The notes under the pieces are model-generated. The model ran no database searches and was not told where the DNA came from. It saw only the letters and a program-made list of their open reading frames with translations. From the NCBI GenBank assembly GCA_019155185.1, contig CM032797.1, positions 1,763,110 through 1,827,109 on the forward strand: a stretch of 64,000 nt of DNA. Direction: 5' to 3'. A program made the translations under genes and the position numbers. Shown one piece after another: positions 22,989-34,509 of this stretch (position 1 is its first letter; each line of letters opens with the position of its first letter). The DNA is from Beaufortia kweichowensis (taxonomy: Eukaryota; Chordata; Actinopteri; Cypriniformes; Gastromyzontidae).

Positions 22989-23439
22989 AGTACTTTAATT
23001 GCAGGAAGACCTTACAAACACTTCTGGCCACTTTAAAAAGAAAGTAAAAAAAAACATTTGAACAGGAAACCCATGGCCTGGTTTAATGGGGGGCACATTT
23101 GAGTTAGTTGACTCGTGCCTTCTTCTGGACAAAACTTTGGCATGTAACTCGTCCCGCACCATTTGTCACAGACCCATGAATGAGGGGTCAAATCAACCGG
23201 CTTATTGAGAGGTGTGCTATATATTTTCTAAGCAATCGGGGGTACGTTGTTCATGGGACGGCCGAAAAACAACCCGAAAAATCCCAGAGACTTAACATTG
23301 TGACAAACTTTGACGGTCATAGCTCTGAGTAAGAACATACCTTGGAAGAACATACCTCACAATGGTGTGTAAGTTGTACCTCTGGGGCGTAAGAGCCAAC
23401 CGAAATTTCCCATAGACTTATAATGGCCCTTAGACTGCT
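22989..23439. other. leader of a composite repeat
   Basis: Contains CCCATAGACTTA-type and GACGGTCATAGCTCTGAG motifs that commonly accompany the arrays to its right in fish genomes. No coding signal. Confidence 0.4.
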
Positions 23440-24130
23440 ATTATAAAACGGCCCAGATGGATTATCTTTGCATCAGAGTGTCATAGAGACAAGGGGGTGG
23501 GCTCATTTTACTCAGGCAACCAATCAGACTCCCAGAAGCTTTATGATGCTGTGAAGCCACGCCCTAGCAACCATTTAGAGCACCCTAGCAACCAATCCCA
23601 TTGACTGCCTTTATAATAGGATCAGTCAGATATCTTTGCAGCACAGTGTTCTAGAGACAAGCAGGTGGGCTTATTTCACATGTGGCTTGGAGTATAATCA
23701 TTGGCGGATGTTAACCACTCTCTAGCAACCAAACAGAGTACCCCAGTAACCGTTTTAAAACATATATCTCTTCATCAGAACATCGTAGAGACATGGGGGT
23801 GGGCTCGTTTCACTCATGGCTTGGAGTATAATCATTGGTGGATGCCAAGTTGATCCCTAGAAACCAACCAGAGTACCCTAGCAACCATTGTAAAAAACCT
23901 ATATCTCTGCGTCAGACCATCGTGAAGACATGGCAGTGGGCTTATTTCACTTGTGGCTTGGAGTATAATCACTGGTGGATGCCAAGCCGCTCCCTAGTAA
24001 CCAACCAGAGTAACCTAGCAACCATTTTAATACACCAATATCTCTGCATCGGAACATCGTAGAGACATAAGGGTGGGCTCGTTTCACTCAAGAGTTGGAG
24101 TAACATCACTGATGGATGAGACATGGGGGA
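23440..24130. repeat. tandem array, ~136-bp unit, five units
   Basis: The motif GTGGGCTC or GTGGGCTTA occurs at about 23497, 23665, 23799, 23936 and 24073, so the last four units are spaced 134-137 bp. Each unit also contains CTAGCAACCA, TATCTCTGCATCAGA and CTTGGAGTATAATCA. Unit similarity is moderate. No coding capacity. Confidence 0.85.
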
Positions 24131-24559
24131 ACATCGTAGAAACATGAGGGTGGTAAAACATGTTAGCATCATTGTAATATTGCGGTCTGAGTTTTGCCAC
24201 GACAAATGGCTCGAAAGTGCCACCTACAAGGATTCAACGAAGTTCTCACAAGAAGCACTGTGTTTTACATACATGTACAGAACTCGGTAGGATCATGTAC
24301 CATCCCAATATCTACAAAAAAGTCTCTTGGACCAATGCCTTTAATCCAACAGGAAGTCAGCTATTTTGAGTTCCTCGGCGGTTTTTGTACAATTATTGCT
24401 ATATCCAGGTGTCCTACCTTGACAAACTCCTTCTTTAGTTTTAATCAGATCAGCATCATACTGGTCACTCTCATCTATAAGCCTTTGCGATGCTGACTTT
24501 TCATTGATGCACGTATCCATGGTGGTCTGCCAAAGTTCAGTGTTTCGCCACGAAACAGG

Positions 24560-25612
24560 ATATTGTTGTAATTTAGGCATACAATGTCCAATTGGCCCCA
24601 AACTTTACATCCTGGACTGAACACATCTACATGCCAATATTAATTTATAGTTATAGCGCCACCAGCTGGCAACAGGAAGTAACATGTTTTACACTGGTAT
24701 GCACTCCTAGCAACATCCTAAAATTTGCCAGCGAGTGTTAAACATACTAGTAACCTGGTAGAAACATGTTTAAACATGTTAGCAACACTTAGCTAAGTGT
24801 TAATATATGTTATTAATGGCTTAAAGAGGAAGTTGATCTAATTCAAACATGCAATGTCCAGTTTGCCCCAAACTTACATGTTTGTTAAGAGTTCTGGACT
24901 GAACACATCTACATGCCAATATTAATTTATAGTTATAGCGCCCCCTGCTGGCAACAATAGCAACACAAAATGTGCCATTGTAAGGAAAATCTGCTAGAAA
25001 CAAGCTGAACCATGATGGCACTACGTAGCTAAGTGTGCAACAAAACAAGAAGAATTAACACCACAAAACAGCAAGTTGTTGTAACTAAGGCATACAATGC
25101 CCAATCTGTCCCAAACTTCAGAAGTTTGATAAAAATCCTGGCCTGAAGACATTTACATGAAAATCTTCACTAACGGTCATAGCACCACCTGTTGGAAACA
25201 GGAAGTGGCATGCAATACACTGTAATGTACTCGCAGAAACATATTCAATTATGCCATAAAGTGCCAAATATGCTAGAAACATGTTAAATCATGTAACACT
25301 AGGTTGAGTGCTAAAACATGCTATTAACACCACAAAACAGGAAGTTGATGTACCTCTGGCATTTTATGTCCAATCTGCAACCTTCACACCTTAGGTATAA
25401 ATTCTGGCCTGAACATATCTAAAGGTCAACATTTAGGTATAGTCACAGCGACACTTGCTGGCAGCAGGAATTGTTGGGCATATAAATAACTTTGACATTT
25501 GGCACCAGCCGAAATGCATATTGCTCAACGTGCACTGGTTTCATAAACCGCACTGGGTGGCGGTTCCCCAGGTGCAAGGGTCCTTTCATTGCTTTAATAA
25601 TAAACTGGATTA
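24560..25612. repeat. tandem array, ~245-280-bp unit, four units
   Basis: The motif ATAGCGCCACCAGCTGGCAA and its variants occurs at about 24653, 24934, 25179 and 25445. Each is preceded by GGACTGAACACATCTACATG and followed by CAGGAAGT and a GTTAAACATG-type segment. The end at 25560-25612 (CAGGTGCAAGGGTCC then TTTCATTGCTTTAAT) resembles the usual terminus of this family. Together with 23440-24130 it makes one composite repeat block. Confidence 0.85.
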
Positions 25613-26587
25613 TATACAATGTATATCCACAATATTTACATATTACAATGTAATATGTAAATCCTAATATATAGTTATAAATTATTTTAGTTCTATTTTT
25701 CATTCATAGCTCAGACAAAATTTTAATTAGGTCTGGTCTGCCCCCCCAAACTCCGCCTATGGATATAATAAATTTGGTGGTAAAATGCCTGTATTAATCG
25801 TTTTGTGAGATGGTTGAAGGGGTGGTGTCTTTAGCTCTTATGAGGCTATATCCTTTTGTGTGTTTGTTACATATTACTAATCAATTATTAATTAAAGTAT
25901 TTCTATTTGAAAATCATTTGAAATTTGAAACTCATATAGTTCATTATTAGGTTATTTTTTCATTCATTATTAGGAGTTATTTGACTGTGAGAGTATGTCT
26001 TATCATTATGTTTTAAAACATTCTCTGGCCTTAGTTAGAAAGCTAAACACTTCAACCATAGAAAGTCTGTGTGTGCGTGCATGTGTTTGGGACGGAGACC
26101 TGGGAGAAGCGTAAAGAACGCGACACATACATTTCCCCCTTAAATGGTTATGAAGAAAACCGTAATAGTTACTTGAGTATACTAATACTTGAGTATTTGT
26201 TCATGAAATAAACTCAGTTTATTAGTAGAGTTCATAGAGAGTTAAAAACTATAATTAGAAATTATTAAAATTGTGATTAAAAAGAGTATTAATGCAGCTT
26301 CATACACTTCTTAATACGGAAGTATACTTAAGTTATTCTCATGATTGGGTCAATTTATTCCTTGTTTGTATTCATGCTAAAGGAGTTTGCGATACTTTAA
26401 TTAGGGTTATGTCATGTAAGATGAGACCCTCAGATCTATTATGTTACAATGTTTACAGATTTAGGGCAGATATTTATTGGAAATTGAGTGTGATATGAAG
26501 AGTAATGTGTCTAGTGTCCTGTTTCTGCATAGACATTTGCATTATAGGACGTTATTGTTTGTGATGCTGTGTTGAGATATCAGACAC
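25613..26587. other. unassigned AT-rich region
   Basis: A small palindrome ATTTACATATTAC/GTAATATGTAAAT with 13-bp arms lies at about 25636-25665. Otherwise no gene or repeat was identified. Confidence 0.4.
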
Positions 26588-26591
26588 TAAA

Positions 26592-27312
26592 GCCCTATTC
26601 GCACGGGATTAGTATTATCTGGGGACCTTGTGTGATTTAGAAATTACCCCCCGCGTCTGATTTTCGTGTGGCGCATTCGCACGGGATAAGCGAAGCCTGT
26701 GATTTTACTTGAATTTACCGACTTATCTCCCGGATATGATGGCGAAGCAGTACATAACATATGAAATATGGTTTCACTGGGCGACTAGATGGAACCGTAA
26801 CCTCGAATTATGATATAAACCTCCTCGCTTGATTGTGCACTATTTTGAATAGACTATTGTCCTGTCATTATAGGCATATTATAGGCATATATGTAAAGGT
26901 ATGTATGTCATATCATAAAAAGAATGCCGCTATACATGTCATCCATCTATTCATTCTTTTTTCCGGCTCGTCTCGTGGCGTTCAGCTTTTTCTTTCTGCA
27001 GATTGTATCGTTGTACGGTGTACAGCGATATCCAGCACCCAAAATACACTTAAAACTTTGAAAAAACCTTGAAAATATGATATACGACCGCCAAATGCTG
27101 ACCAAATCACAGAGATGCCGATTCGCACAGGACTAATATTATCACAGAACCTCTGTGTTCGGCGAAATATGGTAGGTCATTTCTATGGGGAATTTTACTT
27201 TACAAATTACAGACATGGCCGTTTCGCACGGGATTAAGATCACAGACAACCTCCGCAATTATTACAAATGACTAGAGGTCCCTAGATAATACTAATCCCG
27301 TGCGAATAGGGC
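26592..27312. mobile_element. TTAA-type MITE, 721 bp
   Basis: The left end GCCCTATTCGCACGGGATTA and the right end TAATCCCGTGCGAATAGGGC are inverted repeats that continue through GTATTATCT for 28 bp or more. The right flank is TTAA (27313-27316) and the left flank TAAA (26588-26591), consistent with a TTAA target duplication with one change, as made by piggyBac or Kolobok transposases. Two internal diverged copies of the terminal sequence (about 27118 and 27225) are subterminal repeats. No transposase is encoded. Confidence 0.82.
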
Positions 27313-27316
27313 TTAA

Positions 27317-28013
27317 CAGAGCAGAAATAGTATTCAGTATGTGATGAGTGCTGGTGTACAAGCAAACGGAAGGCACTCCTTGTTTAATTTGTTTTTTACA
27401 CGTCTTTTACAGAAATAATTGCCCAGAGAATGGACTTTGCATCTTTCTAAAGAGCGTAACATATGCTTCGCACATTTTGAGCCACTCAGTCCTGCTTCAA
27501 AGTCACTGATTGATGGAGGAAAATGAATGATCAGGCATATGTGCCTGCAGGCCAGTTGGCTTCTTATGCCCCGCACACAAATTGTTAGATGCAGTATGTC
27601 GTTCTGATTTGCACGCATCTGTGCTTCAGCACTAATTCATTTATAACACACCTGTGACTGACATAACAGCACATTATAAAGCATATCTGCTCTGCTCAGT
27701 GACACATGTATTCAGACACGCTTAAATAAGTCCAAGATTGAATTGCACCGTTAACAGGAATTCTTCACAGAGAAACTTTAATTTACAAAAGACCGCACTG
27801 AAGAATTTGGAGAATTCAATTGGCTCAGTGCTTTGTCTCACTTTTTCAAACCTGTACATTTCTGCACAGAAAAATGGCAATTTAGAGGATGATAAAATGT
27901 TTCTTGCATTATAAAACAAATGTCACCTTAATTTTATGTAAAAAAAAAATGATACAAATATAAAATATTAACCTGTTAACTGTTACAGCAGAAATTGAGT
28001 ATACACTTTTTTT
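27317..28013. other. unassigned region
   Basis: On the plus strand at about 27430-27530 a short frame reads WTLHLSKERNICFAHFEP, weakly recalling the C-terminal part of a THAP zinc finger. It is preceded by TTTTACAG, an acceptor-like sequence. The match is too short to call a gene. Confidence 0.2.
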
Positions 28014-28153
28014 TTCATTTTAGTTATTTTTATAAATTCCATTAACCTGTTACCATTCCTCAGGAGGAATGTTATTTCCCTATTCACTTTATAAAAAATT
28101 ATAAAAAGAAAAAGTGAATGTTAATGTAGTTTATAAAAATACCTAAAATGAAA
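28014..28153. repeat. imperfect inverted repeat
   Basis: TTCATTTTAGTTATTTTTAT (about 28015-28034) pairs with ATAAAAATACCTAAAATGAA (about 28132-28151). The arms continue inward through an ACATTAAC-type sequence. It is probably a small MITE or a remnant hairpin. Confidence 0.6.
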
Positions 28154-28329
28154 AAAAAAAAACATTTTAAAATATATCTCAATCTAAATATTAAAAAAAT
28201 TCTGGAGGTTTGCCACAGAGTTGTCTCACCACCTACAATGCAACCGGATGCTTCTTCAAGCGCCTCCATGCTTGCAAAACATGCCAAAAACTACTTTTAA
28301 ACAGGAAATGACAGAATTTTTTTGTCCGT

Positions 28330-28440
28330 AATGATTACTGAGATGGCACATTCGGACGGGACTAAAATCACCGAGAAGCTCTGGTAATAATTACTTTACC
28401 CCCACCTCCCCATGTAAAACTAATCCCGTCCGAATAGGGC
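28330..28440. mobile_element. TTAA-type MITE, right-end fragment
   Basis: The right terminus CTAATCCCGTCCGAATAGGGC is followed by TTAA at 28441-28444, as in the element at 26592-27312. A subterminal copy (CATTCGGACGGGACTAAAAT) lies at about 28350. No left end is seen. GTCC in place of GTGC marks a related but distinct subfamily or paired mutations. Confidence 0.7.
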
Positions 28441-28444
28441 TTAA

Positions 28445-28830
28445 GTTAGTTATGAATCTGAATTTGGTGTTAAGTAGGAGAAAGATCTACCACCTTTAGA
28501 TTTTTGTGATATCCTTGGAATTATTAACAGACCACTATTTTGCGAGCGCAATGTCCACGATAGATTGTAAGCTGATTCACAAAGGTGCTAGGCCGTTTAG
28601 GGCTTTGTATGTAATTAACAATATTTTGAAATCATCGCACTACTTAACAGGTAGCCAGTGCAGTGTCGCTAGAATCGGGCTTATGTGATCATACTTCTTT
28701 GATCTAGTAAGCACTCTAGCAGCTGCATTTTGAACCAGCTGAAGCTTATTTATGACTATAAGATTTATATTTATGATTTGCAATTTTGCTGAATTTATTA
28801 CTTTTGTGAGCTCATCCATTGTGGACATAA
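28445..28830 (-). pseudogene. internally deleted L2 LINE derivative
   Basis: The minus strand starts with MDELTKVINSAK, which corresponds to the beginning of the reverse-transcriptase region in the copy at 47774, then jumps after about 30 bp to NKLQLVQNAAARVLTRSKKY and HISPILATLHWLPVK, the post-palm region. About 1.1 kb, including all catalytic motifs, is missing between the two. Further stops follow, and the right-hand MITE abuts its 3' end. It cannot encode an active enzyme but retains both ends of the ORF2 C-terminal segment. Confidence 0.8.
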
Positions 28831-28839
28831 CGTTTGGCC

Positions 28840-29899
28840 AAGACTGTCTATTTACATTTTTATGTAAAATTTTATTTTTTTTGTTTCTTTTTTATATTTT
28901 TCATGTCTCTACTGCAATGTTTTTCTGTAAGGCTGCTTAACAATGCAAAAAGCTACAAAAAAAGCTATATTGTGAAAGCTATAAAAATACAAGCTATAGA
29001 AATACATTTGAATTGAATGGAATATTACAGGTAGTGCTGGGTGGTATTATACTGCTAGAGATATATCTGCATGGCTATCAGTGAGACAGCTCTCCATGAT
29101 AACACTCATTTCTAATGATAAGTTTACATATCATTAAATTAAATAATGCCCCAGCTTCTTTTGTTTTTTGGATACACTTGACTGAATTTATATTCTTATG
29201 GTCTTTAATGTGACAGTAATGCACTGATCTCTCGATCAATGCTGAGCTCTGTATCAAAACCTGATCAAATGAACATCAGCATAACAAAGCGACGCACCAT
29301 ATGCTCTAGATAGCCCAAATCATAATGTGAGCTTTAATACAGATGCATCGACGAATATCTGTGTGTGTATGTGTGGTGAGCAAGACGTGATGGCAAAAGC
29401 AACATGATCTGAAAGCTAATCTGGCAAAGATTTCATAATCAATCAGCGGATCCTATTATGATGTTGGATGTGGATCCAGGACATGACCCATTTCCTCTCT
29501 TTTAAATCAAAGCTGCCCTTCACCAGTGCTTGCTCTGTATCCTGCCTTAATGGCTTCCAGATGAGCATGAGCAGGCGTTTGAGGTTATGTGCAGACAGAC
29601 GTGTATACAGCTAGCCTTGACGGCTCTCGGCAGCTGAGGGCCTGCTCTCTGTGCGATGTTGAGTCTTGGAAAGACATTTGGCTTTTTGTTAGGCTGCGAA
29701 TTTGAGGCCTGCTGTTCAGTATTTGGTCTAGCATGCTTGAGTATTTGTTTAGCCTTATAGTCAAAATCAAAACGGAAATTTTCAGTTACATTTCTGAATT
29801 ATTTAGACACGACTGTATTGTTTAGGGTGTGCCACATTTTTCATGATCGATAGGAGCATGATCATTCTATGTCATTGAACATAAATAATTTTTTGAAAA
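28840..29899. other. unassigned region
   Basis: No gene or element recognised. A T-rich tract occurs at 28870-28900. The segment 29370-29760 has more balanced base composition than its surroundings but no domain or splice framework could be read. Confidence 0.4.
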
Positions 29900-30145
29900 T
29901 GTGACCCTGCCTGTGAAAACTCAGCTAAATATTTTTCTTTGTGATTTACTGTTTTCTGCATAAAATCATCTACATAATGTAAAGCACATCCTGTGAAAAT
30001 ATAACCTTAATAGATTGACTGAGTAAGATTATATCAAAGATTTAAATCAAAATGAAATTAATAGTTGAAATCACACTTTGATGCTTGTTATCTCAGGATT
30101 AGATATTTTGACTTGCCTAGCCTAGTTTTCACAGACAGGGTCACA
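29900..30145. mobile_element. MITE with 22-bp inverted ends, 246 bp
   Basis: The left end TGTGACCCTGCCTGTGAAAA and the right end TTTTCACAGACAGGGTCACA are inverted repeats with one mismatch. The flanks AAAATG and CAAATG could be a 6-bp duplication if the ends are trimmed by two bases, but this is uncertain and the superfamily is not assigned. Confidence 0.78.
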
Positions 30146-32329
30146 AATGTTAGTGGTGAAACCTAAACGTGCTATGGTCAAAGGGTGTTTTGAGGGGTTT
30201 CATGAGCATTTCGATTATTGTCTATGCAGTTACCAGAATTTTCAGTGTTGTTTTTTTGCATGTTTCTGTGCAGAGTGTTATTTTGGCATGGCTTTGTAAT
30301 TGCTGGGTGGCTGCTAGGGTGCTCTGTGTAGTTCCTTACTGTACAAAGTCAAAAGACTCACCCTCAAGACTTATACAGTATTCTGTTCCTTAGATATGGC
30401 TCAGATCCTACCTTCAAAGTAAATCATATCAGCACAATCCAGATACTAAAATATTTTACACAATGCTTACAGTTGGCACATATTTTAAATGAGTGTCAAA
30501 GACCTTGTCCACGGTTAGACTGTAAGAATAAAGGGCTTGTCAGTTTATACCCCAGGAGGGGATTTACAGCTATTTCGGTCTCATGTAAAGTACTTAACCT
30601 GCTTTGCCTCTGTAAAATATCCAGCTGAGACCAAAAATGTACGGACGTGACTTCAGAGTGTCTGTAGAATGAGTAATGACTGTGAGCGCTGGGAAAATAC
30701 ACAGAGATTACACAGTAAATCTCAGTATGGAAAGGTCTTGTTGGTACTGATAAGACTTGTCTTGGTAATAATTACTCTGGACACAATGTGTGTGTTGTTT
30801 ATTTTTAAGAATTTGTGTATCTTGAAACAACTGTCAAAAATATATTCAGGGTACCTTCAAATGAAAAAAAATTCTAAACTTTTAACATGTGAGGGTTTGT
30901 ATGCGGTAATGTACCCATATACTGTGCATAACCTTCTGGTAATGGTAGATATTGTAACTAGTATTATATTAAGTACTATATATAAGTACTATATTAAGTT
31001 ACTGGAGAAAGAAAATCATTTTTTAAGATTTAAAAGATATTTAAGACATTACAACAAATGTATCTTGCATAAAAATAATTCTTGTTTTGTTTGCAGAAGT
31101 TTTGTTAGTTGTCAGCATAAAAAGGTATTGCTCTCATAACTTTTTTACTTTATGTTATATAATGAGAAGTATAATATTTGTCAGTCACTATTGTTTCCTC
31201 AATCATCTTAAAACTCTACATCCTCTCATACATATCTTCAGTTAAAGTTCATTTGATAGACAAGCTGCACCTACGTTGTAAGTGCTTAACAAACCCAAAG
31301 AAATGCAAGGCTTTTCTCTGCAATCCCTGGCAAAAAGGAAAAGCAGATAATTTTCCATGACATTGTTGTCTGTCTCAGATAAAGGCTTTTTGTCAATTAA
31401 AGGGCCAGAAGAGAGCATGAAAGCAGGAGACAGAGCCGCAAATATTCCCTAAAACTTAAAAAAAAAAAAAAAAACTTATTTAAACATCCAAAACTTTCTT
31501 TCCAAAGTATGCAAAGAGTGCTACAGATGTTAAGATCTGCTATCCGTATGAAATGGTTGAGAAGCCAGAGAAGAGCTGTACTGATTTTGGGGGAAAACAA
31601 CATAATTTTCAAACAACAGAAATCCATGCAAATCCAAACCAGATCAGTCCAATTCTAGACTGTTTAGAAAATAGGGACAATGATATAAAATGGGGGTTGT
31701 GGGGCACAGTAAAATGTGTGTTTGTGGAGACAGGCTGGTTAAGACATCATGACATGTGAAATAAGAGGTCTACAAAAGTTTTTAAATTAAAAGCAAATAC
31801 TTGTACAACAATTAGGTTGTGACATTAAACAATGTTTCATCTAATTCCAAAACACTCAAGACACACATTTATATATATATTCTCCATAACATTTATGTAC
31901 TTTATTTATGCCCTGAGCTTTCATTACTAACGTTACTACCATACAACCAGCTGGCTGTACATAATCATTTAAAAATACAGATAATATTAAGATAATAATA
32001 TAATAACAATATAATATTATTAATTTAAAAAGGCCAGATAATATACCCTTCTCCAGTTGCATCATAACTTAAAGAACAATTCAGATCTTTAATAAATAAC
32101 ATACTTTAACTAACTTTCATTAGGGATTATAGACATATTGTACTATATGTAACATATGTACATATAGATGGAAAACAATGTTTTGCTACCGATGTGCAGT
32201 TGATGTTTTATAATTCTTATTAACATAAATAATGAGTTTTATTTTGTATGCAGATAGAAACATATTTTTATGAAGTGGTATTTAAATCGGGAGGTCTGTA
32301 ATTTAAAGTTTTCTGAAACACCTGATAAA
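30146..32329. other. long AT-rich stretch, no supported gene
   Basis: The longest frame (30669-31139, plus, 156 residues) is AT-driven, with no domain, no signal peptide and no codon structure that distinguishes it. An A18 run lies at 31457-31474. A fragment GCTGGGTGGCTGCTAGGGTG near 30303 is a motif common in fish repeats. Confidence 0.4.
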
Positions 32330-32338
32330 TCTGTAACA

Positions 32339-32556
32339 TTACAGGAGAATCTTGTAGGCAAAGCTGAGGCTGGTATTACAGTACAGCTGTAAAAGAGCAG
32401 AAGTGTTCTTCAGGGAGCCCTCCTCTTTGATGATCATACATTTCATCAGAACTTTTGAAGTCAGGCTCTCCATACAGTTTTGCTTGGCTTGCAGCAATTT
32501 CACTTTTTGGCCTTTGAGCTTCTGCAACTGCAGACATCATTACACAGCATCACCTT
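32339..32556 (-). other. candidate orphan exon
   Basis: On the minus strand, TGATGTCTGCAG (an acceptor-like site near 32530) is followed by an open frame reading LQKLKGQKVKLLQAKQ, CMESLTSKVLMKCM and IIKEEGSLKNTS. The lysine- and leucine-rich start could form a coiled coil. There is no clear donor, start or neighbouring exon, and the protein family is not recognised. It may be a pseudogene fragment or chance. Confidence 0.25.
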
Positions 32557-32750
32557 ACTGCCAAACAGATGGGATGAATTCTATAGCAGAGCTACAATGA
32601 CATGCTGTGCGTGACATTAATATTCTGAACCCATATTTCACCCCATGCTTCTTTAGAACCTACATGGGTTGTTTCAGCAGTTGAACTATGTTGTGTTGTT
32701 TGCCAACAGAAATAGGTTAGCAGCTTATTTAGTAGCTGTATTAACTTCAG

Positions 32751-32767
32751 AGCAAAGAATTAAGAGG

Positions 32768-32805
<38 letters not shown>

Positions 32806-32822
32806 CCTCTTAATTCTTTGCT
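32751..32822. repeat. perfect palindrome around a (TA)n run
   Basis: The left arm AGCAAAGAATTAAGAGGATT (from 32751) and the right arm AATCCTCTTAATTCTTTGCT (to 32822) are exact inverted copies, separated only by a TA microsatellite. The structure would extrude a cruciform and suggests template switching during replication. Confidence 0.92.
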
Positions 32823-33149
32823 ATATATATATAATTTGTTTATAAAGCAATGTGAGGCAACAGTCGTCACTTACGTTTCGCATTAGTATGTTCCCTTTGT
32901 GTCCATACTCGCTCTGCTCTCAAAAGTAAACACTTTTCATCACACAAACGTCTGTGGTCATCTTGCTGACAACATCTGTGTGATTCACGTTAAGTTACGC
33001 CCTCGTTATACGCTACGCCCCTTCAAACTAAATCTTGTTTTGACATCTCGCCTGGTTCTGTGTGATTTGGACAACTTCACGTTACACGTTACGCCCCCTT
33101 CAAGTTACGCCCCTCTCTTGCAGTCCGCAGACAAATACTATTGGTCTTA
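32823..33149. other. GTTACGCCC-rich spacer
   Basis: Short direct repeats of the type AAGTTACGCCC occur at about 32993, 33085 and 33101. No coding signal. Confidence 0.4.
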
Positions 33150-33690
33150 GATCATTAATACGATCCCACCCACACGCAGAGTACGCCATTCATAAGGTAC
33201 ACGGAAAGACGGCAACGCCCACGAACAACAGAGCTCCAAACCCAAACAAATCAACCAGATTCATGGTCAGATTTATTGATTTTATTGCGCGTTTGGGCAA
33301 TAATGCGCTGCACAAGCGAAAATGTACTTCAGATTCGTTTGTAGAGTGAAGTTAAAGTCTTTTACATTAAAAAAAGATCGGGAATCCGGAGATAAACTGC
33401 TTTATTGTGAGAGTAACTGCACCCAGCGAAGCTTATTATACCTGACCAGTGAGTATTCTTCTTTTATGTAGATGTAACTATAGATTTTGCAAGACTGAAT
33501 AGCATTTGTATAAACACAACAAAAAATATGGTTACTTTAGTTAAACCACGATTTGTTTTAGTTGACATGTTGTTTTATATAAATGTGTACACATTTTCCC
33601 ATTGGGACTATATTTCCACCTGTAATAGGCTATGTTTTATGGCTTGGGTTTGTTTGTGTGTGATAACACAATATGTATATGTGCCTGTAA
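33150..33690 (+). repeat. dispersed repeat of unknown class, forward copy
   Basis: Matches the reversed segment 12575-13125 along its full length, from CGATCCCACCCACACGCAGA to TGTATATGTGCCTGTAAAGG. No termini or domains could be defined. The two copies are 20 kb apart in opposite orientation. Confidence 0.75.
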
Positions 33691-33699
33691 AGGCTAAAG

Positions 33700-34509
33700 T
33701 TGTTTTTTTGTTATGAATGGGCATTGTTAGTATTAGTGGTGGGTAATAATTACAGATAGTATTTTGTGTTTTTAAGTTGTTTTGCCCATAGGTTATGCAT
33801 GTAGTCTACTGGTACACAAAATATGCTTAACAATTCTTTAAAATGTTGCAGAGAAACTGTTTTCAAAATGGCACAAACGTGTAGATGTGTGCTCAAAAAA
33901 TCTGCCTCGGACACTCATTATTTATATTTAGATGAATGTGTACTATTTTGCAAATAAACTACAAATAAAACATTTAATCTTTAAATCTCCTCACATTTTT
34001 TCTCTCTTCCACAACATTCCTCTTTGATAGGCCTATTAGGGGTTGGGTCTTTGTTTCTCAGGTGTGAAACCTATCAATATTCATGACCATACCATTGCAT
34101 ATGGCCTTTTCACAACAAAAAGTCTCTTACAAAAGTAAAATCAATATATTGTTTTAGGTAAATAAGTGGTAAAGTATTCATCATGTTTTAACTTTCCTTT
34201 ACAGAGTTTGACATTAATCATTTGTCTTTACAGAGTTCAACATTAATCATTATTTAACTCTGATATATTCTTGTGTTAACCATTATTTACTCTCATATAT
34301 TTTGGTGTTGATATTAATCATTATAATAACATTAATCAATAAAACAATATTAATCACTATTTGCTATATATATATATTCATAGTCTTATGTGCTTGGCAG
34401 TGGAAATTTACCAAGGAGAGAGAAGAACCGGTATAACCATATATGAAATGTGCTATCTTAGGTGAAGTGCCTAAGCACTCGAATATATGTCTTTGCCCTT
34501 TACAAAATG
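33700..34509. other. AT-rich spacer
   Basis: At 34190-34360 the phrase ATTAATCATTATTTA recurs irregularly, a degenerate short tandem. Nothing else is recognised. Confidence 0.4.

Noticed and set aside
27423..27530. THAP-like stretch WTLHLSKERNICFAHFEP
   Set aside because: Only the later Cys-His part of a THAP finger would be present; the first CxxC pair is absent and the frame is about 35 residues long.
30669..31139. 156-residue plus-strand open frame, the longest outside repeats
   Set aside because: AT-driven composition, no domain, no homologous-looking motif, no splice or promoter context; such a length is reachable by chance in AT-rich sequence of this size.
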